A stretch of 64,000 bases of DNA from the NCBI GenBank assembly GCA_009684525.1, contig WKKR01000002.1:434001-498000 (forward strand). The letters are read 5' to 3'. Source of the stretch: Geobacter sp. GTDB taxonomy: Bacteria > Desulfobacterota > Desulfuromonadia > Geobacterales > DSM-12255. Below the pieces are notes generated by a model. That model searched no databases and was not told the DNA's origin. It worked only from the letters and a program-made list of their open reading frames with translations. The translations under genes were made by a program, and so were the position numbers. The stretch's first letter is position 1; each line of letters begins with the position of its first letter. This document shows, piece after piece, positions 44,185-53,661 of this stretch.

Positions 44185-44300
44185 GGGATTTTTCGTTCTG
44201 GCAATGAAATCAAGGGATTGCGCGGAGGCGTAGCAGCGCTACGCCGCACAAGGAATCCCGCAGATTGACGCCGCCAGGGCGGAAAAGAACCCTTTCCGGG
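44185..44300. repeat. Diverged palindromic repeat element, copy 1
   Basis: An imperfect long inverted repeat centred on GTAGCAGCGCTAC (44230-44242). GGGAAGG and the opposite CCCTTTCC mark the outer ends. It fills the gap between glgC and the MBL gene. The centre is shared with the copies at 57471-57483 and 61897-61909. Confidence 0.55.
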
Positions 44301-44306
44301 CGAAAA

Positions 44307-45548
44307 CTATTTGTCCTTGCGTGGCACGACCACAATGCCGGATTCGGTGACGGTGTACCCCTTGCGCCGGTCCGCATCCAGGTCGTAGCCGATGACCGTG
44401 CCGTCGGGAATGACCACGTTCTTGTCGATGATGGCCCGCCTGATCTTGGCATGCCGTCCCACGGAGACGTTTTCGAAAAGGATGGAGTCTTCCACCAGGC
44501 TGTAGCTGTTGACCTTGCTCAAGGGGCCGATGATGGAGCGCCTGACCGTGCCGCCGCTGGTGATGCAGCCGGCGCAGACATAGGAGTCGATGTTCTGGCC
44601 CCGCCGGTCGTCGTCGTCGAAAACGGTCTTGGCCGGCGGGAAGTTACCCTGGTTGGTCAGGATCGGCCATTTGTAGTTGTAGAGGTTCAGCTGCGGCGAA
44701 ACATGGATCAGGTCCATGTTGGCCTCGTAATAGGAGTCGATGGTCCCTACGTCCTTCCAGTAGCCCCGCTCCTCGGCCTTCATGCCGGGGATTACGTTGT
44801 CGTTGAAGTTGTAGGCAAAGACCCGGTCGCCTGCCTCCAGCATCATCGGGATCACGTGCTTGCCGAAGTCCAGGTCCTCATGGCGCTTCTTCCCCTCCAG
44901 CAGGACCTCGATCAGCTTCTTGGTGGAAAAGATGTAGTTGCCCATGGAGGCGAAGCAGGTTTCCCGCCCCGGAATGGTCTCGGGCTCTGCCGGTTTTTCC
45001 GCAAAGCCGACCACCCTGGAATCGTCGTCCACGGCGAAGACGCCGAACCGCCGGGCATCCTCGACCTGCACCTCTAGGGCGGCAATGGTGATGTCGGCCC
45101 GGTTCATGCGATGATAGTTGATCATCTGGCTGATATCCATCTTGTAGATATGGTCGCCGCCGAAGATCGCCACATAGTCGGCATCGGAGGACTCGACAAA
45201 GCGGAGATACTGCAGGATGGCATCGGCAGTCCCCTTGAACCACTCCTCGCTCTCGCTGCGCGTCTCCGGCGAGATGGCGACGTAGAACTCCCCCAGGCCG
45301 GTCCATTTTCCCCATGATTCGCGGATATGCTTGTTCAGGGAATAGGCCCGGTACTGGGTCAGGATGTAGACCTTCTTGATGCCGGAGTTGAACAGGTTGG
45401 AGAGGACGAAATCGATGATCTTGTATTTGCCGCCGAACGCGACGCTCGGCTTGGCCCGGCGCTCGGTAAGCGGGCTGAGCCGCTCCCCCTTCCCTCCTGC
45501 CAGAACCATGGCGATGGTGTTTCTGCCGACATTGTCCATGACGTACAT
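44307..45548 (-). CDS. glgC: Glucose-1-phosphate adenylyltransferase
   Basis: 413 residues from ATG 45548, set by AGGAGG just upstream. LAGGKGERLSPLTERRAKPS is the nucleotide-binding signature, with FGGDHIYKMD and GYWKDVGTIDSYY the usual GlgC blocks, and a left-handed beta-helix at the C-terminus. It makes ADP-glucose from glucose-1-phosphate and ATP, the first committed step of glycogen synthesis. No other glg gene is in the window. The subtilase gene lies 118 bases upstream on the same strand. Confidence 0.95.
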   Translation of the reverse strand: MYVMDNVGRNTIAMVLAGGKGERLSPLTERRAKPSVAFGGKYKIIDFVLSNLFNSGIKKVYILTQYRAYSLNKHIRESWGKWTGLGEFYVAISPETRSESEEWFKGTADAILQYLRFVESSDADYVAIFGGDHIYKMDISQMINYHRMNRADITIAALEVQVEDARRFGVFAVDDDSRVVGFAEKPAEPETIPGRETCFASMGNYIFSTKKLIEVLLEGKKRHEDLDFGKHVIPMMLEAGDRVFAYNFNDNVIPGMKAEERGYWKDVGTIDSYYEANMDLIHVSPQLNLYNYKWPILTNQGNFPPAKTVFDDDDRRGQNIDSYVCAGCITSGGTVRRSIIGPLSKVNSYSLVEDSILFENVSVGRHAKIRRAIIDKNVVIPDGTVIGYDLDADRRKGYTVTESGIVVVPRKDK

Positions 45549-45666
45549 GAAAGGCCTCCTGGATGGGGATAACAATGAGAAACGGTGCGGAAACGGAGCC
45601 CGGACGGGCACCTTCAGCCAGTATACCTGCAAAAGTCGATCTTTGCAGGGAGAAAAGATGCGATGA

Positions 45667-47865
45667 CTACCGGATGACCAGGTTTTCCGGGGTAACCGTG
45701 CCGGCGGCCACGGTCAGGCTGCCCGCAATGACGGTGTAGCCCGTCACGACGCTGTAACTGCCGTCGAATCCCCCTCTGATGACGACACTGATCTCCCGGT
45801 CGCAGAGCACGCTTTCCGCGAGGGTCGCTGCCTTCAGCTGGATGGTGTCGCCGCTGGCGGCAGCGCTATAGGCAGCGGTCAGGCTCGGGTAGTAGACGGT
45901 GGAGGCGCCGCTGATCCTGGCCGGGGGGAGGAGGCTAAAGGTCGCGGCAACCGACAGCGGCGCGGTGATGACCGGCTGGCACGAGCCGGTGCCGCTGCAG
46001 CCGCCGCTCCAGCCGGTGAAATAGGAATCGATGCCGGGGGTGGCGGTGAGGGTGACGACCGTGTCCTGGAAAAACGGGGCACTGCAGGTGGCGCCGCAGT
46101 CGATCCCCGCGGGGAAGCTGGTGATGGTGCCGTTGCCGCTGGTTGCAACGCTGAGGGTGAAGTAGGAGCCGTCTTCTGCAGAAAGGGGGATGGAGAGCTG
46201 TGGCGTATCTGGGTCGTTGGACGGGACCGTCAGCAGGGCGCTCCTGACCCCCACTGCCGATGCCGTGTGCTGGATGCCGACCGTGCAGGCAGCGCTGGAT
46301 GCAAGAGTCGTTGCGGTGCAGGTATCTGCCTGCAGGGAGAAGAGGGCAGCATCCGTGCCCGACAGGGCGAGGGTCCCCAGGACCAGGTCGCTGGTGCCGT
46401 TGTTGCCGAGGGTGACGGTCTGGGTCGGTGGGGTGCTGTTGACGGCGACGACGCCGAAGTTCACGGTTGCCGGACTTGTGGTGATGTTGGGGATGAGGGC
46501 TGCGTCCAGGTTGAGGCGCGGTTTCTGATAGGTGACCGGTCCGGATGCGGTCTGCCGGGTGACGCTGACCGTGGTCCCGGTGGAGGTGAGACGGCTTGCC
46601 AGCTGGTCTCCGCTCAGTGCCGGCTGTGCCGACTTGATGACGGCGGCGGCCCCGGCCACGTGGGGGGCTGCCTGGGACGTGCCGCTGTAGGTCTTTCCCG
46701 CTGCCGTGATTACCGACCCCGGCGCCACGATGGTCAGAAAGTCCGCCATGTTGGTGAAACAGGTGACCTGGTCCGCTGCGGTGGTGCTGTCGGAACAGTT
46801 CGACCAGCTGCGGCTCCCCAGGTTCGAATCGTAGACCGCCCCCACCGATACGGCGGCCGGAACGCAGGCCGGCGAGGCGATGGCGCCGGTATAGGCCTCG
46901 TTCCCCGAAGAGATTGCGGAGATGACTCCGGCGCTCCTGAGGCTGGCAACGGCGCCGGCAAGGATGTCGCTGGCGCAGGGGGCGCTGTACTCGCCACCTC
47001 CCAGGCTCATGTTGACTGCAGCGATGTTGTAGGTGCTCCGGTTGGCCAGGACCCAGTTGAGCGCTGTCAGCAGGTCACTGTCGTAGGCATAGTCGCGGCG
47101 AAATACATCCAGGGCGATGATCCCGGCGTCCGGAGCAACGCCGGCGACGATCCCGGCCACGTTGGTGCCGTGCCCGTCGTCGTCGAGCCTGTTGTCGTCG
47201 GGCGCGATGTCCTGGGCATAAATCACCGAGCAGCCTTCGGGGACACCGGGCGCGGTGCAGGAACCGAAGGCGCTCAGGGTATAATCGACACCGGTATCGA
47301 GGACAGCCACGGACGCGCCGTTGCCGTCATAGCCGCGGGACAGCACCTGCGGCTGGCCGATGAGCGGCAGGCTCTGGGTCAGGAAATGGCGGTGCCGGCG
47401 GTTCTCACTGATCCCTGCCACGCCGGGGTCCTCCAGCAGACGGGCCAGGGCAGTATCGTTCACCTGCAGGTAGAGGACGGAGAAGTGCTCGAAATCGGCC
47501 AGCAGTTCATGGTCAAAGGGGGAGAACCCGGCCAGGAGCCGCCCCTTTTTCTCACCCAGGAGGCGTGCGCTGTCACGCAGGACCTCGTCGGTGTCGACGG
47601 TGGTTTTCAGGGAGGTGCGGAGCCGGGCCGCTTCGGAGCGGACATCGTCATCGGCCATCAGTACCAGCACGGCGCAACGGCCGTCGCTGTCGAGCTGCTG
47701 TTTCACGCTTGCGGGGAGCCTGCCGCTGGCAAGGTGCCGCTGCAGGCTGATCGCAGCAGACAGGTCTGCTGCCGAGGCGGCAAGCGCGCCGCCCAGAAGC
47801 ACTGCCGGTATCAGCAGAGAGGGAAGGAGGCTGCGGATGCCGGAGCTGAAAGGGGTCGGATACAT
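45667..47865 (-). CDS. Secreted subtilisin-like serine protease (S8)
   Basis: 732 residues. Signal peptide (LLIPAVLLGGALAASA), then an inhibitor-like propeptide (about 60-150) and the S8 domain with catalytic Asp in VLDTGVDY (about 190), His in DGHGTNVAG (about 232) and Ser in GTSQAAPHVAG (about 396). After it come an Ig-like choice-of-anchor domain (TSPATVNFGVVAV), a repeat with DCGATCSAPF, and a C-terminal beta domain. That last domain (RGGFDGSYSVVTGYT) is a type I associate with secreted Geobacter proteins. No ribosome site of note precedes the start. Confidence 0.9.
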   Translation of the reverse strand: MYPTPFSSGIRSLLPSLLIPAVLLGGALAASAADLSAAISLQRHLASGRLPASVKQQLDSDGRCAVLVLMADDDVRSEAARLRTSLKTTVDTDEVLRDSARLLGEKKGRLLAGFSPFDHELLADFEHFSVLYLQVNDTALARLLEDPGVAGISENRRHRHFLTQSLPLIGQPQVLSRGYDGNGASVAVLDTGVDYTLSAFGSCTAPGVPEGCSVIYAQDIAPDDNRLDDDGHGTNVAGIVAGVAPDAGIIALDVFRRDYAYDSDLLTALNWVLANRSTYNIAAVNMSLGGGEYSAPCASDILAGAVASLRSAGVISAISSGNEAYTGAIASPACVPAAVSVGAVYDSNLGSRSWSNCSDSTTAADQVTCFTNMADFLTIVAPGSVITAAGKTYSGTSQAAPHVAGAAAVIKSAQPALSGDQLASRLTSTGTTVSVTRQTASGPVTYQKPRLNLDAALIPNITTSPATVNFGVVAVNSTPPTQTVTLGNNGTSDLVLGTLALSGTDAALFSLQADTCTATTLASSAACTVGIQHTASAVGVRSALLTVPSNDPDTPQLSIPLSAEDGSYFTLSVATSGNGTITSFPAGIDCGATCSAPFFQDTVVTLTATPGIDSYFTGWSGGCSGTGSCQPVITAPLSVAATFSLLPPARISGASTVYYPSLTAAYSAAASGDTIQLKAATLAESVLCDREISVVIRGGFDGSYSVVTGYTVIAGSLTVAAGTVTPENLVIR

Positions 47866-48061
47866 GAGGGAAGTTTAGCAGATCGGAGGGGAAAAGGGGA
47901 GCCGTAACCTGCTCCGGCTTCCGCAGCGCCTGCCCGGTACGGTCGTAGCCGGCAGGTTCGACGTTTTGACATTCGGGGTCGGATTGGCTATAAGCAAGAT
48001 ATCCCGAGGTATTACCAATTGCCGTAGCCGGGCGCTGCGTGTCGAAACGGTCACTAACCGA

Positions 48062-48091
48062 TTGACGACAGCTCCCATGCGGTGATATCCT
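48062..48091 (+). promoter_or_regulatory. Candidate promoter of the ABC importer operon
   Basis: TTGACG (48062-48067) and TATCCT (48086-48091) with an 18-base spacer, upstream of the GTG start at 48165. The rest of the divergent 299-base interval (47866-48164) holds no gene I can see, and I recognise no riboswitch in it. Confidence 0.4.
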
Positions 48092-48164
48092 CCCGTTCCG
48101 GTAAAGAATCTATCCCCGTTCGCCGATGGCAGCGGGATAACCCATGCGGTTCAGGAGGTGTCTG

Positions 48165-49160
48165 GTGCGCAACAAAACGTGTCTGGTAATGGTTCTGCTC
48201 GCGGTTCCGCTGCTTTTGGCCTCAATGGCTTTTGCTGCCGAGCCTCCGAAAAAGGTCCTCATCGGCATATCCAAGATCGTTTCCCATCCTGCTCTCGACG
48301 GCGTGGAAAAGGGTATCCAGGACGAGCTTGCCGCCCTGCGGATCAACGCCCAGTACGATCTGCAGAATGCCAATGGCGATGCCAATACCGCCGCATCCAT
48401 CGCCAACAAGTTCCAGTCGGAAAAGGTCACCCTGGCGGTCGGCATTGCCACCCCCACGGCGCAGTCGCTGGTGAATACCCTGAAGACGACCCCGGTGGTC
48501 TTTTCCGCGGTGACCGACCCGGTCAAGGCCGGACTGGTGCGGTCGCTCAAAAAGGGGGGGCGCAACGTCACCGGCGTCTCCGACATGACCCCGGTGAAGC
48601 AGCAGATCGAGCTGCTCCTCAGGATCAAGAAGATCAAGCGGCTCGGCCATATCTACACCAGTTCCGAGGAGAATGCGGTGGTGCTGGCCGGTATCGTCAA
48701 GCAGGCGTGCAAGGAGCTGGGGATCGAGTACGTCGAGACCACGGTCTCCAAGTCTTCCGAGGTGAAGCAGGCGGTCCAGGCGATCATTCGCCGCGTGGAT
48801 GCCCTCTATATCAGCACCGACAACACAGTGGTCTCGGCCATGAGCGCCGTGGCCGACGTGGCCATGAAGAGCAGGGTGCCGATCATGTCGGCCGACCCGA
48901 CTTCTGCAGCAGGGCATCCGGTGCTGGCAGCCTGGGGCTTCGACTACTACAAGATGGGGCGGGTCACCGGCAGGATGATCGCCGAGATCCTCAAGGGGAA
49001 GAAGCCGGAGCAGATGCCGACCCGTTTCATGACCAGCACCTCGGATATCGATCTTCTTGTCAACCTGGATGTGGCCAGGAAGCTGGGGCTGACCATCCCG
49101 AAGGATATCGTCAAGAACGCCAACAAGGTCGTGCAGAACGGCAAGCTGACGAGCAAATAA
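48165..49160 (+). CDS. ABC substrate-binding protein (ABC_sub_bind family)
   Basis: 331 residues from GTG 48165, preferred over ATG 48144 because AGGAGG (48153-48158) lies inside the longer version and 6 bases before the GTG. Signal peptide (CLVMVLLAVPLLLASMAFA), then two-lobed folds typical of the TrpX-like family (VLIGISKIVSHPALDG, FSAVTDPVKAGLV, ALYISTDNTVVSAM). Streptococcal relatives take up tryptophan; the ligand here is unknown. First gene of a three-gene importer. Confidence 0.9.
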   Translation: MRNKTCLVMVLLAVPLLLASMAFAAEPPKKVLIGISKIVSHPALDGVEKGIQDELAALRINAQYDLQNANGDANTAASIANKFQSEKVTLAVGIATPTAQSLVNTLKTTPVVFSAVTDPVKAGLVRSLKKGGRNVTGVSDMTPVKQQIELLLRIKKIKRLGHIYTSSEENAVVLAGIVKQACKELGIEYVETTVSKSSEVKQAVQAIIRRVDALYISTDNTVVSAMSAVADVAMKSRVPIMSADPTSAAGHPVLAAWGFDYYKMGRVTGRMIAEILKGKKPEQMPTRFMTSTSDIDLLVNLDVARKLGLTIPKDIVKNANKVVQNGKLTSK

Positions 49161-49208
49161 CCCGATACGTCAGGGGGTGCCGTACCGCCCTGGCAGATGG
49201 AACGGTAC

Positions 49209-50120
49209 ATGATCGAAGGAATATTCGTCGAAGGGCTGATTTACGGAATCATGGTCTTGGGGGTTTTCATCACCTTCCGGGTGCTGGATTTCCCTGATCT
49301 GACGGTTGACGGTTCGTTCCCGCTGGGAGCGGCCCTGATGGCCCAGTGCATCCTGATGGGGATGAATCTCTGGCTGGCGCTGCTGATCGCCTTTGCCGGC
49401 GGGGTGGCGGCCGGGGTAGTCACCTCGCTGATCCACAACCATCTCAAGGTGCCGAACCTGCTGGCCGGCATCCTCACCATGACCATGCTCTATTCGGTCA
49501 ATATCCGGATTCTCGGCAACCGCGCCAATGTGCCGCTGCTCAACCAGGAGACCATCCTGACCAAGGTCTCCGGCCTCCTTGCCGATATCGTCCCGGAAGA
49601 GTATGTGCTGCTGGTCTTTTTTCTCGGCGTCACCCTGGTCATCAAGGTGCTGCTCGACCTCTTCTTCCGCACCGACCTGGGCCTGACCATCGGTGCCATG
49701 GGAAACAACGAGCAGATGGTGATCTCCCAGGGGGTCAATCCCAAGACCCTGAAATCTATCGGCCTTGGCCTTTCCAACGGGCTGGTTGCCGTGTCCGGCG
49801 CCTTTGCCGCCCAGTACCTCGGCTTTGCCGACGTGGGACTGGGGCAGGGGATCATCATCTCCGGCCTGGCCTCGGTCATGATCGGTGAATTCCTGATCTT
49901 GAAGAGCAACCGGATCAGTGTCCTCACCCTCTGCGCCATCCTCGGCTCAATCTGCTTCTATGCCGTGATGTACCTGGGGCGCTACTACGGCTACCTCGTC
50001 AAGATGACCCCCAACGACCTGAACCTGATCAAAGGTCTCCTGATCATCCTGCTGCTGGTGGCAACCCAGAGCAAAAAACTGAAAAAGGCCGCCTTCAGGT
50101 CCGTGGTGAAACATGATTGA
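49209..50120 (+). CDS. ABC importer permease (TrpY-like)
   Basis: 303 residues from ATG 49209 (ATG 49197 is an alternative; GGAA precedes 49209). Eight to ten membrane helices, with YGIMVLGVFITFRVLDFPDL at the start and the GLGQGIIISGLASVMIG loop. It belongs to the branched-chain-like permease group that partners ABC_sub_bind proteins. Its stop overlaps the ATG of the ATPase gene. Confidence 0.85.
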   Translation: MIEGIFVEGLIYGIMVLGVFITFRVLDFPDLTVDGSFPLGAALMAQCILMGMNLWLALLIAFAGGVAAGVVTSLIHNHLKVPNLLAGILTMTMLYSVNIRILGNRANVPLLNQETILTKVSGLLADIVPEEYVLLVFFLGVTLVIKVLLDLFFRTDLGLTIGAMGNNEQMVISQGVNPKTLKSIGLGLSNGLVAVSGAFAAQYLGFADVGLGQGIIISGLASVMIGEFLILKSNRISVLTLCAILGSICFYAVMYLGRYYGYLVKMTPNDLNLIKGLLIILLLVATQSKKLKKAAFRSVVKHD

Positions 50121-50910
50121 GCTCAGAAACATCTCCATGGTCTTCAACCAGGGGACGGTCAACGAAAACCAGGCGATCAACAACATCGACCTGAAGGTCA
50201 GCGAAGGGGATTTCATTACCGTCATCGGCAGCAACGGCGCCGGCAAGTCCACCCTCTTCAACCTGATCGCCGGCACCCACACCCCGTCGCGCGGCTCGAT
50301 CCGGGTGAACGACCGGGATGTGACCCGCGACCCGGAATACCAACGGGCCCGCTATATCGGCAGGATCTTCCAGAACCCGCTGCTCGGCACGGCATCCAAC
50401 ATGAGCCTGGAAGACAACATGATGATCACCTACAAAAAGGGGTTCAAGTGGCTGAAGCGGAGCCTGAACCACAGGATGCGGGACTATTTCCGCTCCGAGC
50501 TCGTTCACCTGAAGATGGGGCTGGAAGACCGGATGAAGGAAAACCTGGCCATGTTTTCCGGCGGGCAAAGGCAGGCGCTGACCCTGCTGATGATGGTCCT
50601 TTCCCGGCCGGACCTGATCCTGCTGGACGAGCACACCGCGGCGCTCGACCCCAAGAACGCCCAGATCGTCCTCGACCTGACCGACCGGTTCATTCGGGAA
50701 TACCGGCTCACCGCCATGATGATCACCCACAACATGAGCCATGCCATCGAGTTCGGCAACCGGCTGCTGATGATGGACAAGGGGGAGATCATCTACGAGG
50801 CTGAAGGGGAGGAGAAGCGGTCGCTCACCGTGGAAAAGCTCATCGACCGCTTCCACCAGATCCGCCATACCTCATTCGAAAACGACCGGACCCTGCTCGC
50901 CCAAGAGTGA
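50113..50910 (+). CDS. ABC importer ATP-binding protein (TrpZ-like)
   Basis: 265 residues. Walker A GSNGAGKSTLFN, signature FSGGQRQALTLL, Walker B LILLDEHTAALDPK, and the switch His in MMITHNMSHA. Overlaps the permease stop by 8 bases, so the operon is translationally coupled. Energises the importer. Confidence 0.95.
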   Translation: MIELRNISMVFNQGTVNENQAINNIDLKVSEGDFITVIGSNGAGKSTLFNLIAGTHTPSRGSIRVNDRDVTRDPEYQRARYIGRIFQNPLLGTASNMSLEDNMMITYKKGFKWLKRSLNHRMRDYFRSELVHLKMGLEDRMKENLAMFSGGQRQALTLLMMVLSRPDLILLDEHTAALDPKNAQIVLDLTDRFIREYRLTAMMITHNMSHAIEFGNRLLMMDKGEIIYEAEGEEKRSLTVEKLIDRFHQIRHTSFENDRTLLAQE

Positions 50911-50979
50911 GCCGGCCAGGCATGGTGGCCGGGCTGATTCTCCTTGCCGGAATCTGCCGGCTGCCGCATAATTCCCTCC

Positions 50980-52533
50980 ATGCTGCTCATTCACCCACCC
51001 GTTGCCAAGCCCTGTGAGCCGCCGGCCGGCATTGCCCGGCTGGCAGGTGCCCTGCAGAGCCATCATGTCCCCTGTCGCCTGCTGGATGCCAATCTGGAGG
51101 GGATGCTCTGGCTCCTGGGAGAAGCACCTGCAGCCGCCGACACCTGGACCCGGCGGGCAGCGAAAAACGCTGGCCGCAACCTGGTTGCACTGCGCGACAG
51201 CCGGACCTTCCAGTCGCCCGACCGCTACGACCGGGCGGTCCGGGAGATAAACCGCCTCCTTGCCGCTTCCGGCAGGGAGACCGGGGTCGTCCCCGGCCTT
51301 GCCGACTACCAGGATAGCGGTCTTTCCCCCATCAGGAGCGCAGATCTCCTGCGGGCGGCCGACCGGCACCGGGATAACCCCTTTTCCCCCTATTTCAGCC
51401 GACGCCTGGAGGAGGTCCTTGCCGACCCGGCCGCGGCCCATGCCGGCGTGGTGGGGATCTCCCTCAACTACCTGAGCCAGGCGCTCTGTACCTTTGCCCT
51501 GGTCGGCTTCCTCAGGGAGCGGTTCCCCCGGCTCCGGATCGTCCTCGGCGGCGGCCTGATCACCTCGTGGCAGAGACGCCCCGGCTGGCGCAACCCCTTT
51601 ACCGGACTGGTGGACGACCTGGTGGCAGGTCCGGGGGAACTCCCGCTTCTGGAGATCTGCGGCAACGGGGCTGACGCGGCGGTTCATGCCCTGCCGGAGT
51701 ACGGCCAGCTTCCGCTCGCCGACTATCTGGCGCCGGGGCTCATCCTCCCCTACAGCGCTGCCAGCGGCTGTTACTGGAACCGCTGCTCCTTCTGCCCGGA
51801 GCGTGCCGAAGGGAACGGCTACCATCCGGTTCCGACCGGCCGAGCCCTGGATGAGATCGGCGAACTCGTGGCCCGGAACAGGCCGGTCCTGCTTCATCTC
51901 CTGGACAATGCCGTTAGCCCGTCGCTGCTTACGGGGCTTGCCGACCGGCCGCCAGGGGTCCCCTGGTACGGGTTTGCCCGTTTCGGCCGGGAGCTGGCAG
52001 ATCCGGGTTTCTGCCGGGCGCTGCAGAGCTCTGGATGCGTGATGCTCAAGCTCGGGCTGGAGTCGGGAGACCAGGGGGTACTGGACCGGCTGGAGAAGGG
52101 GATCGACCTGGAGCTGGCGGAGCAGGTGCTGACGAATCTGCGCCAGGCGGGGATCGGCGTCTATCTCTATCTCTTGTTCGGGACTCCGGCCGAGACCGAG
52201 CCGGAGGCGCGGCAGACCCTGGCGTTCGTGGTCCGGAACCGGGACGCGATCGGTTTTCTGAACCTCGCCCTGTTCAACATGCCGGTTTGTGGCGATGAGG
52301 CGGGCATCCATGCCACCGAGCCCTTTTACCAGGGGGATCTCTCCCTCTATACCGGGTTTCGCCACCCCGGCGGCTGGGACCGCAAGGAGGTGCGCCGTTT
52401 CCTGGAGCGGGAATTCAAGCGCGATCCCGCCGTTGCCGCGATTTTGCGTCGCGACCCCCCGTTCTTCACCTCGAACCTTGCCCCCTTTTTTACCGGCCCG
52501 GCTGGATGCGCTTCTCCTTGGTTCCTGACGTGA
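50980..52533 (+). CDS. Radical SAM protein with B12-binding-like domain
   Basis: 517 residues from ATG 50980; a TTG at 50944 is in frame. MLLIHPPVAKPCEPPAGIA opens a cobalamin-binding-like N-terminal half, although the usual DxHxxG motif is not evident. The cluster motif is GCYWNRCSFC, with CX4CX2C spacing rather than the common CX3CX2C. GLESGDQGVLDRLEKG and LYLLFGTPAETE follow the radical SAM barrel pattern. Substrate unknown. No obvious operon partner. Confidence 0.8.
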   Translation: MLLIHPPVAKPCEPPAGIARLAGALQSHHVPCRLLDANLEGMLWLLGEAPAAADTWTRRAAKNAGRNLVALRDSRTFQSPDRYDRAVREINRLLAASGRETGVVPGLADYQDSGLSPIRSADLLRAADRHRDNPFSPYFSRRLEEVLADPAAAHAGVVGISLNYLSQALCTFALVGFLRERFPRLRIVLGGGLITSWQRRPGWRNPFTGLVDDLVAGPGELPLLEICGNGADAAVHALPEYGQLPLADYLAPGLILPYSAASGCYWNRCSFCPERAEGNGYHPVPTGRALDEIGELVARNRPVLLHLLDNAVSPSLLTGLADRPPGVPWYGFARFGRELADPGFCRALQSSGCVMLKLGLESGDQGVLDRLEKGIDLELAEQVLTNLRQAGIGVYLYLLFGTPAETEPEARQTLAFVVRNRDAIGFLNLALFNMPVCGDEAGIHATEPFYQGDLSLYTGFRHPGGWDRKEVRRFLEREFKRDPAVAAILRRDPPFFTSNLAPFFTGPAGCASPWFLT

Positions 52534-52584
52534 TTGGTGGTATGGTGACCAAAGGCTGATCTGCCGCCATTGGGGACAAACCGT

Positions 52585-53574
52585 ATGACCGAAAATACCC
52601 ATCCATTCCAGACTCTTACCCCGAGCTTCATCATGGACGCCGTCGAATCCCAGGGCTTTCACTGCGACTGCCGCACCTTTGCCCTGAACAGCTACGAGAA
52701 CCGGGTCTACCAGGTGGGGGTCGAGGAGGGGCAGCCGCTCATCGCCAAGTTTTACCGCCCCGGCCGCTGGAGCGACGAGCAGATCCTGGAAGAGCACCGA
52801 TTCAGCCTGGAACTGGCCGAGCACGAGCTGCCGGTGGTGGCGCCGTGGTGCAATGGCCGCGGCGACACCCTCTTTACCTGCGAGCCGTTCCGCTTTGCCC
52901 TCTATCCCCGCCAGGGGGGGCATGCGCCGGAGTTCGACAACCTGGACAACCTGCTGATCCTGGGCAGGATGCTCGGCCGCATCCACGGGATCGGCGCGGT
53001 GCGCCCTTTCGTCCATCGGCCGACCCTGGACAGCCGGAACTTCGGGCATGCCAGCGTGGCCCTCATTGCCGCGAAGTTTATCCCCGACGAGTACCGGCCG
53101 AGCTACGACGCCGTCACGGCCCAGCTGTTGGAGACCATCGATGCGATCATGGCCGAGGCCGGTCCGGTCCGTTACCTGCGAACCCATGGCGACTGCCACA
53201 GCGGCAACATTCTCTGGCGCGACGATGCCCCGCATTTCGTCGATTTCGACGATGCGCGCATGGCCCCGGCGGTGCAGGACCTCTGGATGATGCTCTCAGG
53301 TGACCGGCCGCGGCAGATCGCCCAGCTGGCCGAGTTGATCGAGGGCTACGGCGAGTTCTACGACTTCGATCCGCGCGAGCTCAGGCTGGTGGAGGTCCTG
53401 CGCACCCTGCGCATGCTCCATTACAGCGCCTGGCTGGCCCGCAGGTGGGAGGACCCCGCGTTCCCCCGCACCTTCCCCTGGTTCAACACCACCCGCTACT
53501 GGGGAGAGCATATCCTGCAGCTGCGGGAGCAGCTGGCAGCGCTGGCCGAGCCGGCGCTGGAGATACGATACTGA
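52585..53574 (+). CDS. srkA: Stress response kinase A (YihE/SrkA)
   Basis: 329 residues from ATG 52585. Aminoglycoside-phosphotransferase/kinase fold: IAKFYRPGRW (ATP-lysine region), catalytic HGDCHSGNILW and metal-binding VDFDDARMAPAVQDLWMM. SrkA is a Ser/Thr kinase that protects against oxidative and stress-induced death in E. coli. Upstream of folD on the same strand with an 87-base gap. Confidence 0.9.
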   Translation: MTENTHPFQTLTPSFIMDAVESQGFHCDCRTFALNSYENRVYQVGVEEGQPLIAKFYRPGRWSDEQILEEHRFSLELAEHELPVVAPWCNGRGDTLFTCEPFRFALYPRQGGHAPEFDNLDNLLILGRMLGRIHGIGAVRPFVHRPTLDSRNFGHASVALIAAKFIPDEYRPSYDAVTAQLLETIDAIMAEAGPVRYLRTHGDCHSGNILWRDDAPHFVDFDDARMAPAVQDLWMMLSGDRPRQIAQLAELIEGYGEFYDFDPRELRLVEVLRTLRMLHYSAWLARRWEDPAFPRTFPWFNTTRYWGEHILQLREQLAALAEPALEIRY

Positions 53575-53661
53575 CCGGGGCCACGGTATACAGAGAAGGA
53601 TTTTCCCCTGCGGTATGGTACAAAGGGGAGACTTTGAGCCCTGTGACTGGAGGTAGCGACC

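Noticed and set aside
48000-48160. T-box or tryptophan riboswitch before the ABC importer
   Set aside because: I could not find the conserved T-box bulge sequence or a specifier stem; only a sigma-70-like promoter is supported.
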